NCBI GenBank assembly: GCA_021782205.1
Contig: JAJXVH010000004.1
Span: 35,226-99,225, forward strand
Length of the DNA: 64,000 nt
Source of the DNA: a bacterium
GTDB taxonomy: Bacteria; Elusimicrobiota; Elusimicrobia; UBA1565; UBA9628
Direction of reading: 5' to 3'
In this document: in pieces, positions 37,831 to 46,147 of the stretch
Numbering within the stretch: position 1 is the stretch's first letter
Layout: each line of letters opens with the position of its first letter
Position numbers and translations under genes: made by a program
The notes under the pieces: generated by a model
The model's input: only the letters and a program-made list of their open reading frames with translations
Told to the model about the DNA's origin: nothing
Databases searched by the model: none

Positions 37831-39623
37831 GGATTCTGGGCGTCAGCTTCGACTACCACGACGCGGCCGCGGCGCTGGTCGTCGACGGCGTGCCCGTGGC
37901 GGCGGCGCAGGAGGAGCGCTTTACGCGCGTCAAGCACGACCGCCGCTTGCCCGAGAGCGCGGCGCGCTGGTGCCTGTCGCGCGCGGGGCTGGCTTTCGGC
38001 GACCTGGACGCGGTCGTCTTCTACGAGAAACCCTTTCGCAAGCTGTCGCGCATCCTGAGCAACAGCTTGGAGACGTTTCCGCACTCGGCGGCTCTGTTTC
38101 GCCGCGCGGCGGGGGCGTGGCTGGACGAGCGGCTGTGGGTGGGACCGCGGCTGGAGCGCGCGTTCGGCCTGGCCCCGGGCAAGGTCCTGTTCTGCGAGCA
38201 TCACGTGTCGCACGCGGCCAGCGCCTTCTTCGCCTCGCCGTTCGACGAGGCCGCGGTGCTGGTCGTCGACGGCGTCGGCGAGTGGGCCACCGCCTCCGTC
38301 GGGCGCGGCCGGCGCGGCGCGGACGGCGGCTGGGAGCTGACGCTCGACGCGGAGATGCGCTACCCGCACTCGCTGGGCCTGCTCTACTCCGCGTTCACCG
38401 CCTATCTGGGCTTCGAGGTCAACGAGGGCGAATACAAGGTCATGGGCCTGGCGCCCTACGGCCGGCCGCGCTTCGCCGACGAAATCCGCGCCATGCTGAA
38501 GCCGTTCGGCGACGGCTCGTTTCGTCTGGACCTGGACTGGTTCGCTTTCCACCGCGATCCCGCGCGCGCGTTCGCCGCGCGCTTTGAAAGCGCCTTCGGC
38601 CCCGCGCGCGCGCCCGACGCGGGCGACCCGGCCCAGGACGCGCGCCTGTGCGACGTGGCGGCGAGCGTTCAGCTGGTCTGCGAGGAGCTGGTGCTGGCCA
38701 TGGCCCGTGAGGCCGCGCGGCGCACGGGCTCCAAGAACCTCTGCCTGGCGGGGGGCGTGGCGCTGAACGCGACGGCCAACGGGCGGCTCTTGCGCGAGGG
38801 CCCCTTCGCGCGCGTCTTCATCCAGCCCGCGGCCGGCGACGCGGGCGGAGCGCTGGGCGCCGCGCTGTTCGCCGCGCACGCGCTGGGCCGGCCGCCGCGC
38901 TGGGAGATGACGCGCGCGGACCTGGGTCCCGAGTATTCGACCGCCGAGGCCGCGGCGGCGCTGACGCGCGCGGGACTGCCTTTCGAGGAATTGCACGATG
39001 ACGCCGCTCTGAGCGGCCGCGTGGCGCAGTTGCTGGCCGCGGGCCGCGTGGTGGGCTGGCACCAGGGCCGCTCGGAGTGGGGGCCGCGCGCCTTGGGCGG
39101 ACGCTCCATCCTGGCCGACCCGCGCGCGGCGGAGATGAAGCGCGCGCTCAACGAGAAGATCAAGTTCCGGGAGCTCTTCCGGCCGTTCGCGCCGTCCGTC
39201 GCGGCGGAGTCTCTGGGGGAGTGGTTCGACGTGGGCCCCGGTCCGACGCCTCAGCCCTACCGCTTCATGCTGGCCACGGTACCCGTGAAGGCGGAACGCC
39301 GCGCGGGCCTGGGCGCGGTCGCGCACGTGGACGGCTCGGCGCGCGTGCAGTCCGTGGAGAAGGCGCTCAGCCCGCTTTACCACCGGCTGATCTCGGATTT
39401 CGGCGCCTTGACGGGAACGCCGTCGGTGGTCAATACTTCGTTCAATCTGAAAGGGGAAGCCATGGTCGAGACGCCGGACGACGCCGTCGCCACGTTCCTG
39501 GCCAGCGGGATGGACGCGCTGGCGGTGGGGCGGCTGCTCGTGACGAAGCGTCCCGACGGTCCGCTTCCCGGGAGGAAACCATGGGCCGCGTCCGCGACGC
39601 CGTCCGACGGCTGGGGGTGGTAG
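37827..39623 (+). CDS. Carbamoyltransferase (NodU/CmcH/TobZ family)
   Basis: 598 residues. The N-terminal Kae1-like domain binds a metal with HHVSHAASAFF (His about 129 and 133) and has VDGVGEWAT and EYKVMGLAPYG; GGVALNATANGRL is the carbamoyl-adenylate/ATP region. The C-terminal YrdC-like domain has GRSEWGPRALGGRSIL and NTSFNLKGEAMV. The enzyme moves carbamoyl from carbamoyl phosphate to a hydroxyl of a sugar or other metabolite. The cluster has no glycan synthesis genes to fix the acceptor. The start at 37827 overlaps the SxtJ-like gene; a longer frame from 37527 is antisense to the SGNH gene and rejected. Confidence 0.92.
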   Translation: MRILGVSFDYHDAAAALVVDGVPVAAAQEERFTRVKHDRRLPESAARWCLSRAGLAFGDLDAVVFYEKPFRKLSRILSNSLETFPHSAALFRRAAGAWLDERLWVGPRLERAFGLAPGKVLFCEHHVSHAASAFFASPFDEAAVLVVDGVGEWATASVGRGRRGADGGWELTLDAEMRYPHSLGLLYSAFTAYLGFEVNEGEYKVMGLAPYGRPRFADEIRAMLKPFGDGSFRLDLDWFAFHRDPARAFAARFESAFGPARAPDAGDPAQDARLCDVAASVQLVCEELVLAMAREAARRTGSKNLCLAGGVALNATANGRLLREGPFARVFIQPAAGDAGGALGAALFAAHALGRPPRWEMTRADLGPEYSTAEAAAALTRAGLPFEELHDDAALSGRVAQLLAAGRVVGWHQGRSEWGPRALGGRSILADPRAAEMKRALNEKIKFRELFRPFAPSVAAESLGEWFDVGPGPTPQPYRFMLATVPVKAERRAGLGAVAHVDGSARVQSVEKALSPLYHRLISDFGALTGTPSVVNTSFNLKGEAMVETPDDAVATFLASGMDALAVGRLLVTKRPDGPLPGRKPWAASATPSDGWGW

Positions 39624-39760
39624 GCGGCCTGCTGCGCTTTCTTTGGCGCGAGCGGTTGTGGTGGATGATCCCCATGCTGCTTGCGCTGGCGGCCGTGGCC
39701 GCGCTGATCGTGCTGGGCTCCAACCCCGCGGTGGCGCCTTTCGTCTACACGTTGTTCTGA
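39581..39760 (+). CDS. DUF5989-like small membrane protein
   Basis: 59 residues: a basic amphipathic start (MGRVRDAVRRLGVVGGLLRF), the LWRERLWWMIPML motif and one membrane segment, ending in PFVYTLF. This pattern matches DUF5989 proteins that accompany carbamoyltransferase and SxtJ genes. The ATG has an excellent GGGAGG site and lies inside the last 43 nt of the carbamoyltransferase gene in another frame. It is probably a membrane partner of the modifying enzyme. Confidence 0.8.
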   Translation: MGRVRDAVRRLGVVGGLLRFLWRERLWWMIPMLLALAAVAALIVLGSNPAVAPFVYTLF

Positions 39761-39766
39761 GGGAGC

Positions 39767-40354
39767 GTGGGCAAAGGAAGATTGGAGGCGTTCAGCGACG
39801 GCGTGATCGCGATCATCATCACGATCATGGTGCTGGACTTAAAACCCCCGCGGGGCGCGGACTGGGCGTCGTTGACGCCTCAGCTGTCGGACTTCATTTC
39901 TTATGTGATCAGCTTCGTCTACGTCGGCATCTACTGGAACAACCACCACCACATGTTCCACGCCGCCAAGAAGGTGAACGGCGCCGTGCTGTGGGCCAAC
40001 CTCCATCTGTTGTTCTGGCTGTCCTTGGTTCCGTTCGTGACGGCGTGGGCGGGCCGCACGTCTTTCGCGGGCGGGCCGACGGCGGCGTATGCCGCGGTCC
40101 TGCTGATGGCGGCCGTCGCCTATTACATCCTGTCGCGCGCGTTGATCCGTCTCCACGGCCGGCAGTCCGCGCTCGCGGTGGCCATCGGCGGGGATTTCAA
40201 GGGGCTGCTGTCCGTGGCGCTTTATATCGCCGCGATCGCGCTGGCTTTTTTAAGCGCGCGCCTGTCCTTGTGCGTGCTGCTCGCCGTGGCGCTGATGTGG
40301 CTGGTGCCCGACACGCGCATCGAGAGGGTCCTGAACGCGGCGGAGGAAGCCTGA
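39767..40354 (+). CDS. TMEM175-family (DUF1211) membrane protein, predicted potassium channel
   Basis: 195 residues with six hydrophobic segments. The first helix has the family signature RLEAFSDGVIAIIITIMVL (the FSD motif that lines the pore), and NNHHHMFH follows helix 2. Unlike most bacterial homologues, which carry the signature in a single copy per subunit and assemble as tetramers, nothing is unusual here. The GTG start follows GAGGGAG, 6 nt after the DUF5989 stop, so it may be read through from the carbamoyltransferase unit. Confidence 0.85.
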   Translation: MGKGRLEAFSDGVIAIIITIMVLDLKPPRGADWASLTPQLSDFISYVISFVYVGIYWNNHHHMFHAAKKVNGAVLWANLHLLFWLSLVPFVTAWAGRTSFAGGPTAAYAAVLLMAAVAYYILSRALIRLHGRQSALAVAIGGDFKGLLSVALYIAAIALAFLSARLSLCVLLAVALMWLVPDTRIERVLNAAEEA

Positions 40355-40471
40355 CGGCGGCCGTATTCGGACAAGCCGTCGCTGCGGACGGAGAACTTCC
40401 CGCAGCCGAAGCCTGGGGACATGGAACTTTTTGCCCTCCTCGATCGTATGTAGGGGTGCCGCGGCGAATGG

Positions 40472-41710
40472 ATGCCGGGCCGGGAGAGGGTTGTGATACA
40501 ATACCAACACGGAAATCAGGAACTGTTTCCCTTCGACGACATGCCTGTGCTAACTCAGCCGCGTCCTCGAAAAAATATTTCCGAAGGCTCCACCGTGCTT
40601 GCACCGACGATCATGGAGTTCTTCGCGGGCATCGGGCTGGTTCGTTATGCTTTCGAAAAGGAAGGTTGGTCCGTCAAGTTCGCCAACGACATCGACCCCG
40701 CGAAGCATAAAATATACGAGCTGAATTTTTCCGGCGACGATTTCATCTGTGACGATATCCATCGCTTGCAGCCGTCATGCCTCCCCGCGGTCACACTGGC
40801 CACTTCCTCCTTCCCCTGCACCGATGTTTCTTTGGCCGGGGCTCGCAAAGGTCTGAAAGGCGAACAATCGGGCGCTGTGCTCCCGTTCCTCAGCCTCATG
40901 AAGCGCATGGGCGAGCGCAGGCCGCCGCTGGTCCTCCTGGAAAACGTCCTCGGACTTCTTTCCTCCCATGACGGCGGCGATTTCAGGTTCATCATCCAGC
41001 AGCTCAATTCGATCGGCTATGATTGCGACGCCGTCGTGGTTAACGCGGTCCACTTCATACCGCAAAGCAGGCCGCGCCTCTTTATATTCGGAGTCCGACG
41101 CGACATCCCAAGCCCTTATCCGGCCTCTGCGCTCATATCGATCGTTCCCAAGGATGAGGCTCGTCCTGCCGCCCTGCTGGAAGCGATCCGTAAAAATAGC
41201 GATCTCAAGTGGCGGTTTCACTGCGAATTACAGCAACTCCCCGCGCCCACGAGCGATCTGACCGCGTTCCTGGAACAAGGTCTCGACGATTCGGTCTGGT
41301 GGGATGAAGCTCGAACCTCCCGGTTCATCCAACAGCTCAGCCCTCTGCATTCCAACGTCGTGGGCGCTCTTCAAAACAAGAGCCGTTATTCCTACGGCAC
41401 CGCATACCGAAGAATGCGCCCTCATGGCATCCGCATGGAGACACGATTCGACGGCGTCGCCGGCTGTCTGCGCACTCCTCGCGGAGGCAGCAGCCGGCAA
41501 GTCGTTGTGCGGTGCGGCCGCGGATCGGTTAAAGTGCGGTTCATGACTCCTCGAGAATATGCCCGCCTGCAAGGTGTGGACGAAGGCTATGACGTCGGGG
41601 ATTCGGCGGGCGCGGCGCTGTTCGGCTTTGGCGACGCGGTCTGTGTTCCGGCGGTGAGATGGGTCGCGAGAAATTACGCCAACCCATTCGTCGCTGTGGT
41701 GAAATCGTGA
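40472..41710 (+). CDS. DNA (cytosine-5-)methyltransferase
   Basis: Up to 412 residues. Motif I MEFFAGIGLVRYAF, motif II FANDID, catalytic motif IV SSFPCTDVSLAG (Cys nucleophile), motif VI LLENVLG, motif VIII QSRPRLFIFG, motif IX TPREYARLQG and motif X FGFGDAVCVPAVRWVA are all present, so it should be active. The start is unsure: ATG 40472 overlaps a TACAAT box (40497-40502); ATG 40541 or GTG 40595 (with GAAGG upstream) are alternatives, and the domain begins at about 40600. It is clearly A/T-richer than its neighbours and is coupled (GTGA) to a GIY-YIG nuclease, which suggests a transferred restriction-modification cassette. Confidence 0.92.
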   Translation: MPGRERVVIQYQHGNQELFPFDDMPVLTQPRPRKNISEGSTVLAPTIMEFFAGIGLVRYAFEKEGWSVKFANDIDPAKHKIYELNFSGDDFICDDIHRLQPSCLPAVTLATSSFPCTDVSLAGARKGLKGEQSGAVLPFLSLMKRMGERRPPLVLLENVLGLLSSHDGGDFRFIIQQLNSIGYDCDAVVVNAVHFIPQSRPRLFIFGVRRDIPSPYPASALISIVPKDEARPAALLEAIRKNSDLKWRFHCELQQLPAPTSDLTAFLEQGLDDSVWWDEARTSRFIQQLSPLHSNVVGALQNKSRYSYGTAYRRMRPHGIRMETRFDGVAGCLRTPRGGSSRQVVVRCGRGSVKVRFMTPREYARLQGVDEGYDVGDSAGAALFGFGDAVCVPAVRWVARNYANPFVAVVKS

Positions 41711-42378
41711 CTTCTTCCGATTTGCCCGAAGAAGTCGCCGCGATTCGCGGATCGATTTCTAAATTTCTGGATCAAAAAGATGACGACGGCAGAAAGATCG
41801 GCAACTCCAATTTCGGAGTGTATGCCTTCTACGATTACGACAGAGAACCGATATACGTCGGGCAGACCAAGGAGCAGCTCCGCGTTCGCATCCTGCGGCA
41901 TCTGACCAACCAGCGCACGGATGCCGTCGCGATGAACGTCTTGGATCCGTTCGAAGTGGCGGAAATCGAGGTCTGGCCCATATATCCGACCAAGAGTGAA
42001 CGAGCGGTTATCGGAGAAATTCTGGACCGCGCGGAATACACGGTCTTTGAGAAGGTCCTGCGAGAATCCGCCTTGAAAGCGGTTCTAAACGAAAAAGACA
42101 TTCCCAAGAAGACGAAGACCACGCTTCCGCGCCCGTACCGGGCGCGCATCATTCCTGACGAAGTCTACGCGCTGAGGAAGCACCCTGACATCCGAATTGC
42201 GCGGCGCGCAAGCACCATCGCCGCGTTGGCGCGCGTGATCAGCGAGCGAGACGTTTCCAAAGGTCTGCGCCGCACGCTGCTCACCCAAGCGCGCCGCTTG
42301 GAGAGCCTGGCCAGGATTCGCTTGGACCAAATAACCGGGGATGCTCCGGTCGAAAATCCCGGCAAAGATGCCGCGTAA
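41707..42378 (+). CDS. GIY-YIG nuclease, probable type II restriction endonuclease
   Basis: 223 residues from the GTG at 41707, which overlaps the methyltransferase stop. The GIY-YIG domain spans about residues 35-130: FGVYAFYD for GIY, PIYVGQTK for YIG, Arg in LRVRILRHL, then a Glu-bearing helix (ERAVIGEILDRAEY) and an Asn (VLN). The C-terminal 90 residues are basic and helical, and could bind DNA. Pairing with a cytosine methyltransferase recalls Eco29kI-type systems, which use the same nuclease fold, but the target site cannot be read. A/T-richer than its neighbours, like the methyltransferase. Confidence 0.8.
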   Translation: MTSSDLPEEVAAIRGSISKFLDQKDDDGRKIGNSNFGVYAFYDYDREPIYVGQTKEQLRVRILRHLTNQRTDAVAMNVLDPFEVAEIEVWPIYPTKSERAVIGEILDRAEYTVFEKVLRESALKAVLNEKDIPKKTKTTLPRPYRARIIPDEVYALRKHPDIRIARRASTIAALARVISERDVSKGLRRTLLTQARRLESLARIRLDQITGDAPVENPGKDAA

Positions 42379-42411
42379 AGACCGGCGATTAAGCGACGTT
42401 CCTCGCGCGGT

Positions 42412-42657
42412 CTAGTCTTCGTGCCCGGCGAAAGGCTTTTGGACCAGCTTGCCGCCTTCCTTGGACAGCGCCTCGACCTTGGTCTTGGCGTCCTCCAGGC
42501 GCTTGGACAAGTCCTTGGCCAAGGTGACGCCCTGCTCGAAGAGTTCGAGGGAATCCTCCAAGCCCTTGTCGCCGGCCTCCAGCTCGCGCACCAGGTCCTC
42601 CAGGGTCTGGAGGGATTTCTCGAACGGCTCGGGCTTGTCGGATTTCGCTTTCGTCAT
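42412..42657 (-). CDS. xseB: Exodeoxyribonuclease VII small subunit
   Basis: 81 residues, helical hairpin: FEKSLQTLEDLVRELEAGD and LEDSLELFEQGVTLAKDL are the family signature. Several copies bind each XseA to form exonuclease VII, which degrades single-stranded DNA in repair. Its ATG overlaps the xseA stop (ATGA). It is convergent with the nuclease gene. Confidence 0.95.
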   Translation of the reverse strand: MTKAKSDKPEPFEKSLQTLEDLVRELEAGDKGLEDSLELFEQGVTLAKDLSKRLEDAKTKVEALSKEGGKLVQKPFAGHED

Positions 42658-43847
42658 GAGGTGACCTCGCAGGAGAGCTCGCCTTCGTGGAGACGGACGC
42701 GGATGTCGTCGCCCGTCTTCACTTGGCCGGCCTTCGTGATGATTTTCCCGTCGCGGGTGGCGATCGCGTAGCCGCGGCCCAGGACCTTCAGCGGGCTGAT
42801 CGCGTCCAGCCGGCCGGCGGTCGCGCCCAGGCGCAGGCCCAGGCGCTCCAAGAGGCGGCGCGCGCCTTCCGGCAGGCGGGCGGAGAGCTCATCGACGCGC
42901 TGGGCGCGCTGCTCCCACAAACGCCGCGGGTCCTGCAGGAGCGGGTGGGCGGCCGCGTAGGCCAGGCGGCGGCCCAGCGCTTCCAGGCGGTCGCGCAGGT
43001 TCTGGGCCATCGCGTCGGCGTGCTCGAAGACGCGGTCGCGCAGGGCGGCTTTTTCGGTCACGACCAGTTCCGCGGCGGCCGAGGGCGTGGGCGCGCGCAG
43101 GTCGGCCACGAAGTCGGCGATGGTCCAGTCCGTCTCGTGGCCCACGCAGGACACCACGGGGATGCGCGACGCCGCGATGGCGCGCGCCACGGGCTCCTCG
43201 TTGAAGGCCCACAGGTCCTCGATGGAGCCGCCGCCGCGGCCGACCAGCAGGACGTCGGTGTCGGGCGATAGTTCATTGAAGCCGCGCACGGCCTCGGCGA
43301 TCTCCTCGGCCGCGCCCGGGCCCTGCACCTTCACCGGCCAGACGCGGATGTCCAGGCCCGGCCAGCGGCGCGAGAGGACGTTGATGATGTCGCGCACCGC
43401 GGCCCCTTGGCCGGAGGTGACCACGCCGACGCTGTCCGGGTAGGGCGGCAGGGGCTTCTTGCGCGCCTCGTCGAAGAGGCCCTCGGACTGGAGCTTGGCC
43501 TTGAGCTGCTCGAGCGCCAGCTGGAGCGCGCCCTTGTCGCGCGGCTCCGCGGCCTGGATCACGAGCTGGAGCTCCCCGCGCGGCTCGTAGGACGTCACGC
43601 GCCCGCGCACCAGGACCTTCAGTCCGTCCTGGAACTTGAACTTCACGCCGAACGACGCGCCCTTGAACAGCACCGCGCGCACCTGCGCCTTGTCGTCCTT
43701 GAGCGTCAGGTAGGTGTGCCCCGACGGGTAGGCCTTGCAGTTGGAAATCTCGCCTTCGACCCAGAGCTCCGCGAACGAAGCCTCCAGAAGCTCGTGGACC
43801 TGGGCGTTGAGTTCCGCGACCGTGAACACGCGCGCCGTTCGGTCCAC
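42654..43847 (-). CDS. xseA: Exodeoxyribonuclease VII large subunit
   Basis: 397 residues: an N-terminal OB fold (FTVAELNAQVHELLEASF), then the catalytic domain with GVVTSGQGAAVRDI, VGRGGGSIEDLWAFNEE, and SCVGHETDWTIADFVADLRAPTP-type sequence ahead of a coiled coil; it ends in the usual LGRGYAI element. Shorter than E. coli XseA (456) because of a shorter coiled coil. It follows a small membrane protein gene by 4 nt and overlaps xseB. Confidence 0.96.
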   Translation of the reverse strand: MDRTARVFTVAELNAQVHELLEASFAELWVEGEISNCKAYPSGHTYLTLKDDKAQVRAVLFKGASFGVKFKFQDGLKVLVRGRVTSYEPRGELQLVIQAAEPRDKGALQLALEQLKAKLQSEGLFDEARKKPLPPYPDSVGVVTSGQGAAVRDIINVLSRRWPGLDIRVWPVKVQGPGAAEEIAEAVRGFNELSPDTDVLLVGRGGGSIEDLWAFNEEPVARAIAASRIPVVSCVGHETDWTIADFVADLRAPTPSAAAELVVTEKAALRDRVFEHADAMAQNLRDRLEALGRRLAYAAAHPLLQDPRRLWEQRAQRVDELSARLPEGARRLLERLGLRLGATAGRLDAISPLKVLGRGYAIATRDGKIITKAGQVKTGDDIRVRLHEGELSCEVTS

Positions 43848-43851
43848 CGCG

Positions 43852-44136
43852 CTACTCCGTTTTTGGATGCAGCACGTAGGCCAGCGCCGAGGACGCGAGC
43901 AACCAGCCGAACAGGAAGCGGATCAGCCCGATGTCCGCGCCCGCGCCGGGACCGGCCGCCCAGGCGATGAGCGCCGCCGTCATCGCCGCCCCGACCTTCT
44001 CCGCGAGCGAGCGCGGCCCCAGCTGGCGCATCAAGGACGCCGTCAGCAGGCCCGCGACCAGTCCGCCTATAATATCGGCTCCCGCGACCATCCAAAGAAT
44101 GCCGCCCGCGATCAGTCCGCCCGCCAAAACGCGCAT
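43852..44136 (-). CDS. Small membrane protein of unknown function
   Basis: 94 residues with three hydrophobic segments and Gly/Ala-rich helices. I chose the ATG at 44136 rather than the longer frame (44169) because TATTAT ends exactly 6 nt upstream, which overlaps the longer reading. It is the first gene of the unit leading into xseA and xseB. No family is recognised. Confidence 0.6.
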   Translation of the reverse strand: MRVLAGGLIAGGILWMVAGADIIGGLVAGLLTASLMRQLGPRSLAEKVGAAMTAALIAWAAGPGAGADIGLIRFLFGWLLASSALAYVLHPKTE

Positions 44137-44268
44137 AGCGTGATAATACAAAACACTCGCCGCGCCCATGCGTGGCTTTGCCGAACCTGCATCGACGCGA
44201 CTATCACCGGTGCCACTGATTATCGTTAGCGCCGCACCGGATTCGCGCGGTACCGCACCACTTAGACG

Positions 44269-45564
44269 CTACTTCTTGGCGCGCAAAACGTTCAGCCGCT
44301 CGGAAATGCGCTTCTCGTCGCCTTGGTCCGTCGGCTCGTAGAAGCGCTTGGGGTCGGGCATGTAGTCCTGCGCGACCCAGTGGCCGGGAAAATCGTGGGC
44401 GTACTTGTAGCCCTGGCCGTGGCCGCGCTCCTGGGCGTCCATGTTCGCGTCGCGCAGGGGCAGGGGGACCTCGCGCGCGGGGCCGGAGCGGACTTCGCTG
44501 AGCGCGGCGTCGACGGCCAGGTAGGCGGCGTTGGACTTCGGCGCGCAGGCCACGAACAGCGCGGCTTGGCTGAGCGGGATGCGCGCCTCGGGCATGCCCA
44601 GGACCTCGGCGGCGTGGAAGGCGGCTTGGGCCACCAGCAAGGCCCGGAAGTCCGCGTTGCCCACGTCCTCGGCCGCGCAGATCAGGATGCGGCGGGCGAT
44701 GAAGCGCGGGTCCTCGCCGGCCTCCAGCATCTTGGCCATCCAATAGACGGCCGCGTCGGGATCGGAGCCGCGCATGGATTTGATGAAGGCGGAGATGTGG
44801 TCGTAGTGGTCGTCGGATTTCTTGTCGTAGCGGATCTGGCGCTTCTGAATGGACTCCTCGGCGACGGCCAACGTGACGCGGCGGCCGCCGTCGCCGTCCG
44901 CGGCGGTGGTCAGCGCGGCGATCTCCAGGGCGTTGAGCAGGCGGCGCGCGTCGCCGCCCGCGTGGCGGATCAGGTGCGCCTTGGCCTCCGGAGACAGGGA
45001 GACCTTCAGCGCGGCCACGCCGCGCTCCGCGTCCGCGCAGGCCTTGTCCAGGATCTTCGCCAGTTCCTCCTCCGGGATGGGCAGGAACTCGAAGGCGGTC
45101 ACGCGCGAGCGCAGGGCGGCGTTGACGTAGAAGCCGGGGTTCTCCGTGGTCAGGCCGATGAGCAGGACGTCGCCGCGCTCCACGGAGGGCAGGAGCGCGT
45201 CCTGCTGGGTCTTATTAAAATGATGGATCTCGTCGACCAGCAGCAAGGTGCGCCGGCCCAGGCTCTGCGCCGCGTAGCGCGCCGCCTCCACGGCCTTGCG
45301 GATGTCGGCCACGCCCGCGGTGACCGCGTTGAGCTCCACGACCTCCGCGTTGGACCGCGCGGCGATGTGGCGCGCCAGCGCGGTCTTGCCGCAGCCCGGC
45401 GGGCCGAAGAAAAGCGCGGAGGCGAACTTGCCGCTCTCCACCAGGCGGCGCAGGAGCTTGCCGGGTCCCAGCAGGGCCTGCTGGCCGGAAAACTCGTCGA
45501 GCGCGCGCGGCGCCATGCGCGCGGCCAGCGGGGCCGCGGAGCCGGCGGCGAACAGCTCGCTCAC
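44269..45564 (-). CDS. rarA: Replication-associated recombination protein A
   Basis: 431 residues. AAA+ ATPase related to the clamp loader and RuvB, acting at stalled replication forks (MgsA/RarA). Walker A GPPGCGKTALA at about 56-66, Walker B LLLVDEIHHFN, sensor 1 LTTENP, and the C-terminal tetramerisation domain with DDHYDHISAFIKSMRGSD and YKYAHDFPGHWVAQDYMP. A GTG start overlaps the zapA stop (GTGA). Last gene of the infC-to-rarA unit; the 99 bp downstream contain no clear terminator. Confidence 0.95.
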   Translation of the reverse strand: MSELFAAGSAAPLAARMAPRALDEFSGQQALLGPGKLLRRLVESGKFASALFFGPPGCGKTALARHIAARSNAEVVELNAVTAGVADIRKAVEAARYAAQSLGRRTLLLVDEIHHFNKTQQDALLPSVERGDVLLIGLTTENPGFYVNAALRSRVTAFEFLPIPEEELAKILDKACADAERGVAALKVSLSPEAKAHLIRHAGGDARRLLNALEIAALTTAADGDGGRRVTLAVAEESIQKRQIRYDKKSDDHYDHISAFIKSMRGSDPDAAVYWMAKMLEAGEDPRFIARRILICAAEDVGNADFRALLVAQAAFHAAEVLGMPEARIPLSQAALFVACAPKSNAAYLAVDAALSEVRSGPAREVPLPLRDANMDAQERGHGQGYKYAHDFPGHWVAQDYMPDPKRFYEPTDQGDEKRISERLNVLRAKK

Positions 45565-45860
45565 GCGGCGGCCGCGGCCAGGGCGTCGCGCAAGGTCTGC
45601 GCGAACTGCTCGGCGCGCCCCTCCACCAGGCGGCGCAACGTCTCCGCGGCGGCGCGCTCGCGGTCCAGGTCCGCGGCCAGCGACAGCGCGACCAGCAGCG
45701 CCAGCTTGGAGGTGTCGGCCACGCTCTTGTTCTGGTTCTGCAGTTCGGCCAGCCGCTCGCCGACCCGCTGGGCCAGCATGTTGATCTCGATGGGGGTCAG
45801 ACCCTCCATCTCCACCACCAGCCGCCGCGAGCCGATCTGGACCTCGACTTTCTCGTTCAC
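45561..45860 (-). CDS. zapA: Cell division protein ZapA
   Basis: 99 residues: N-terminal VEVQIGSRRLVVEMEGLTPI strand region, then the NMLAQRVGERLAELQNQNKS helix typical of ZapA and a C-terminal coiled coil. ZapA bundles FtsZ filaments. The GTG start is the last codon of the 3' arm of a perfect 10-bp hairpin (45858-45880), and an 11-residue mini-ORF ends across it (GTGA). These features suggest its translation depends on ribosomes coming from upstream. Confidence 0.85.
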   Translation of the reverse strand: MNEKVEVQIGSRRLVVEMEGLTPIEINMLAQRVGERLAELQNQNKSVADTSKLALLVALSLAADLDRERAAAETLRRLVEGRAEQFAQTLRDALAAAAA

Positions 45861-45892
45861 GCGCGGCCCCGCCGCGCGTGAATTTCCTTCAT
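45857..45892 (-). CDS. Eleven-residue mini-ORF and start-codon hairpin ahead of zapA
   Basis: ATG at 45892 encodes MKEIHARRGRA and stops with TGA overlapping the zapA GTG. A GAGG lies about 9 nt before the ATG. The sequence of its second half is the palindrome CACGCGCGGC-GGG-GCCGCGCGTG, so a ribosome translating the mini-ORF would melt the hairpin that hides the zapA start. Confidence 0.35.
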   Translation of the reverse strand: MKEIHARRGRA

Positions 45893-45903
45893 CAACAAAG
45901 ACC

Positions 45904-46143
45904 TCACGCGATCTTCTCTAACTTTTCGGAGAGCTTCGCCAGGCGCGACTTGATCCGCTCGTGGCGGCCGAGCGCCAGCTTGGCCTCGCGCAGCTCGTCC
46001 TTGGCGCGCTTGTGCTCGTCTTCCATCCGCGCCAGGCGCGCGCGCAGGGCGCGGTTGTCGGACGCGGCCTGGCGCAGGGCGTCGGCGGACTGCTTGACCA
46101 GAGCCTCCAATTGCTTGAGGCCTTGAAGCGAGGCGTTGATCAT
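45904..46143 (-). CDS. ZapB-like coiled-coil protein
   Basis: 79 residues, almost wholly heptad-repeat coiled coil (LKQLEALVKQSADALRQA and ALRARLARMEDEHKRAKD). ZapB partners ZapA at the Z ring and has just this size and shape, and the adjacent zapA supports the call, but sequence alone cannot prove it. The ATG lies 4 nt after the pheT stop. Confidence 0.65.
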   Translation of the reverse strand: MINASLQGLKQLEALVKQSADALRQAASDNRALRARLARMEDEHKRAKDELREAKLALGRHERIKSRLAKLSEKLEKIA

Positions 46144-46147
46144 GGGC

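Noticed and set aside
44170..44268. Possible small RNA or terminator after rarA (GCGGTACCGC palindrome)
   Set aside because: The palindrome is short and is followed by no T run; there is not enough to support a feature.
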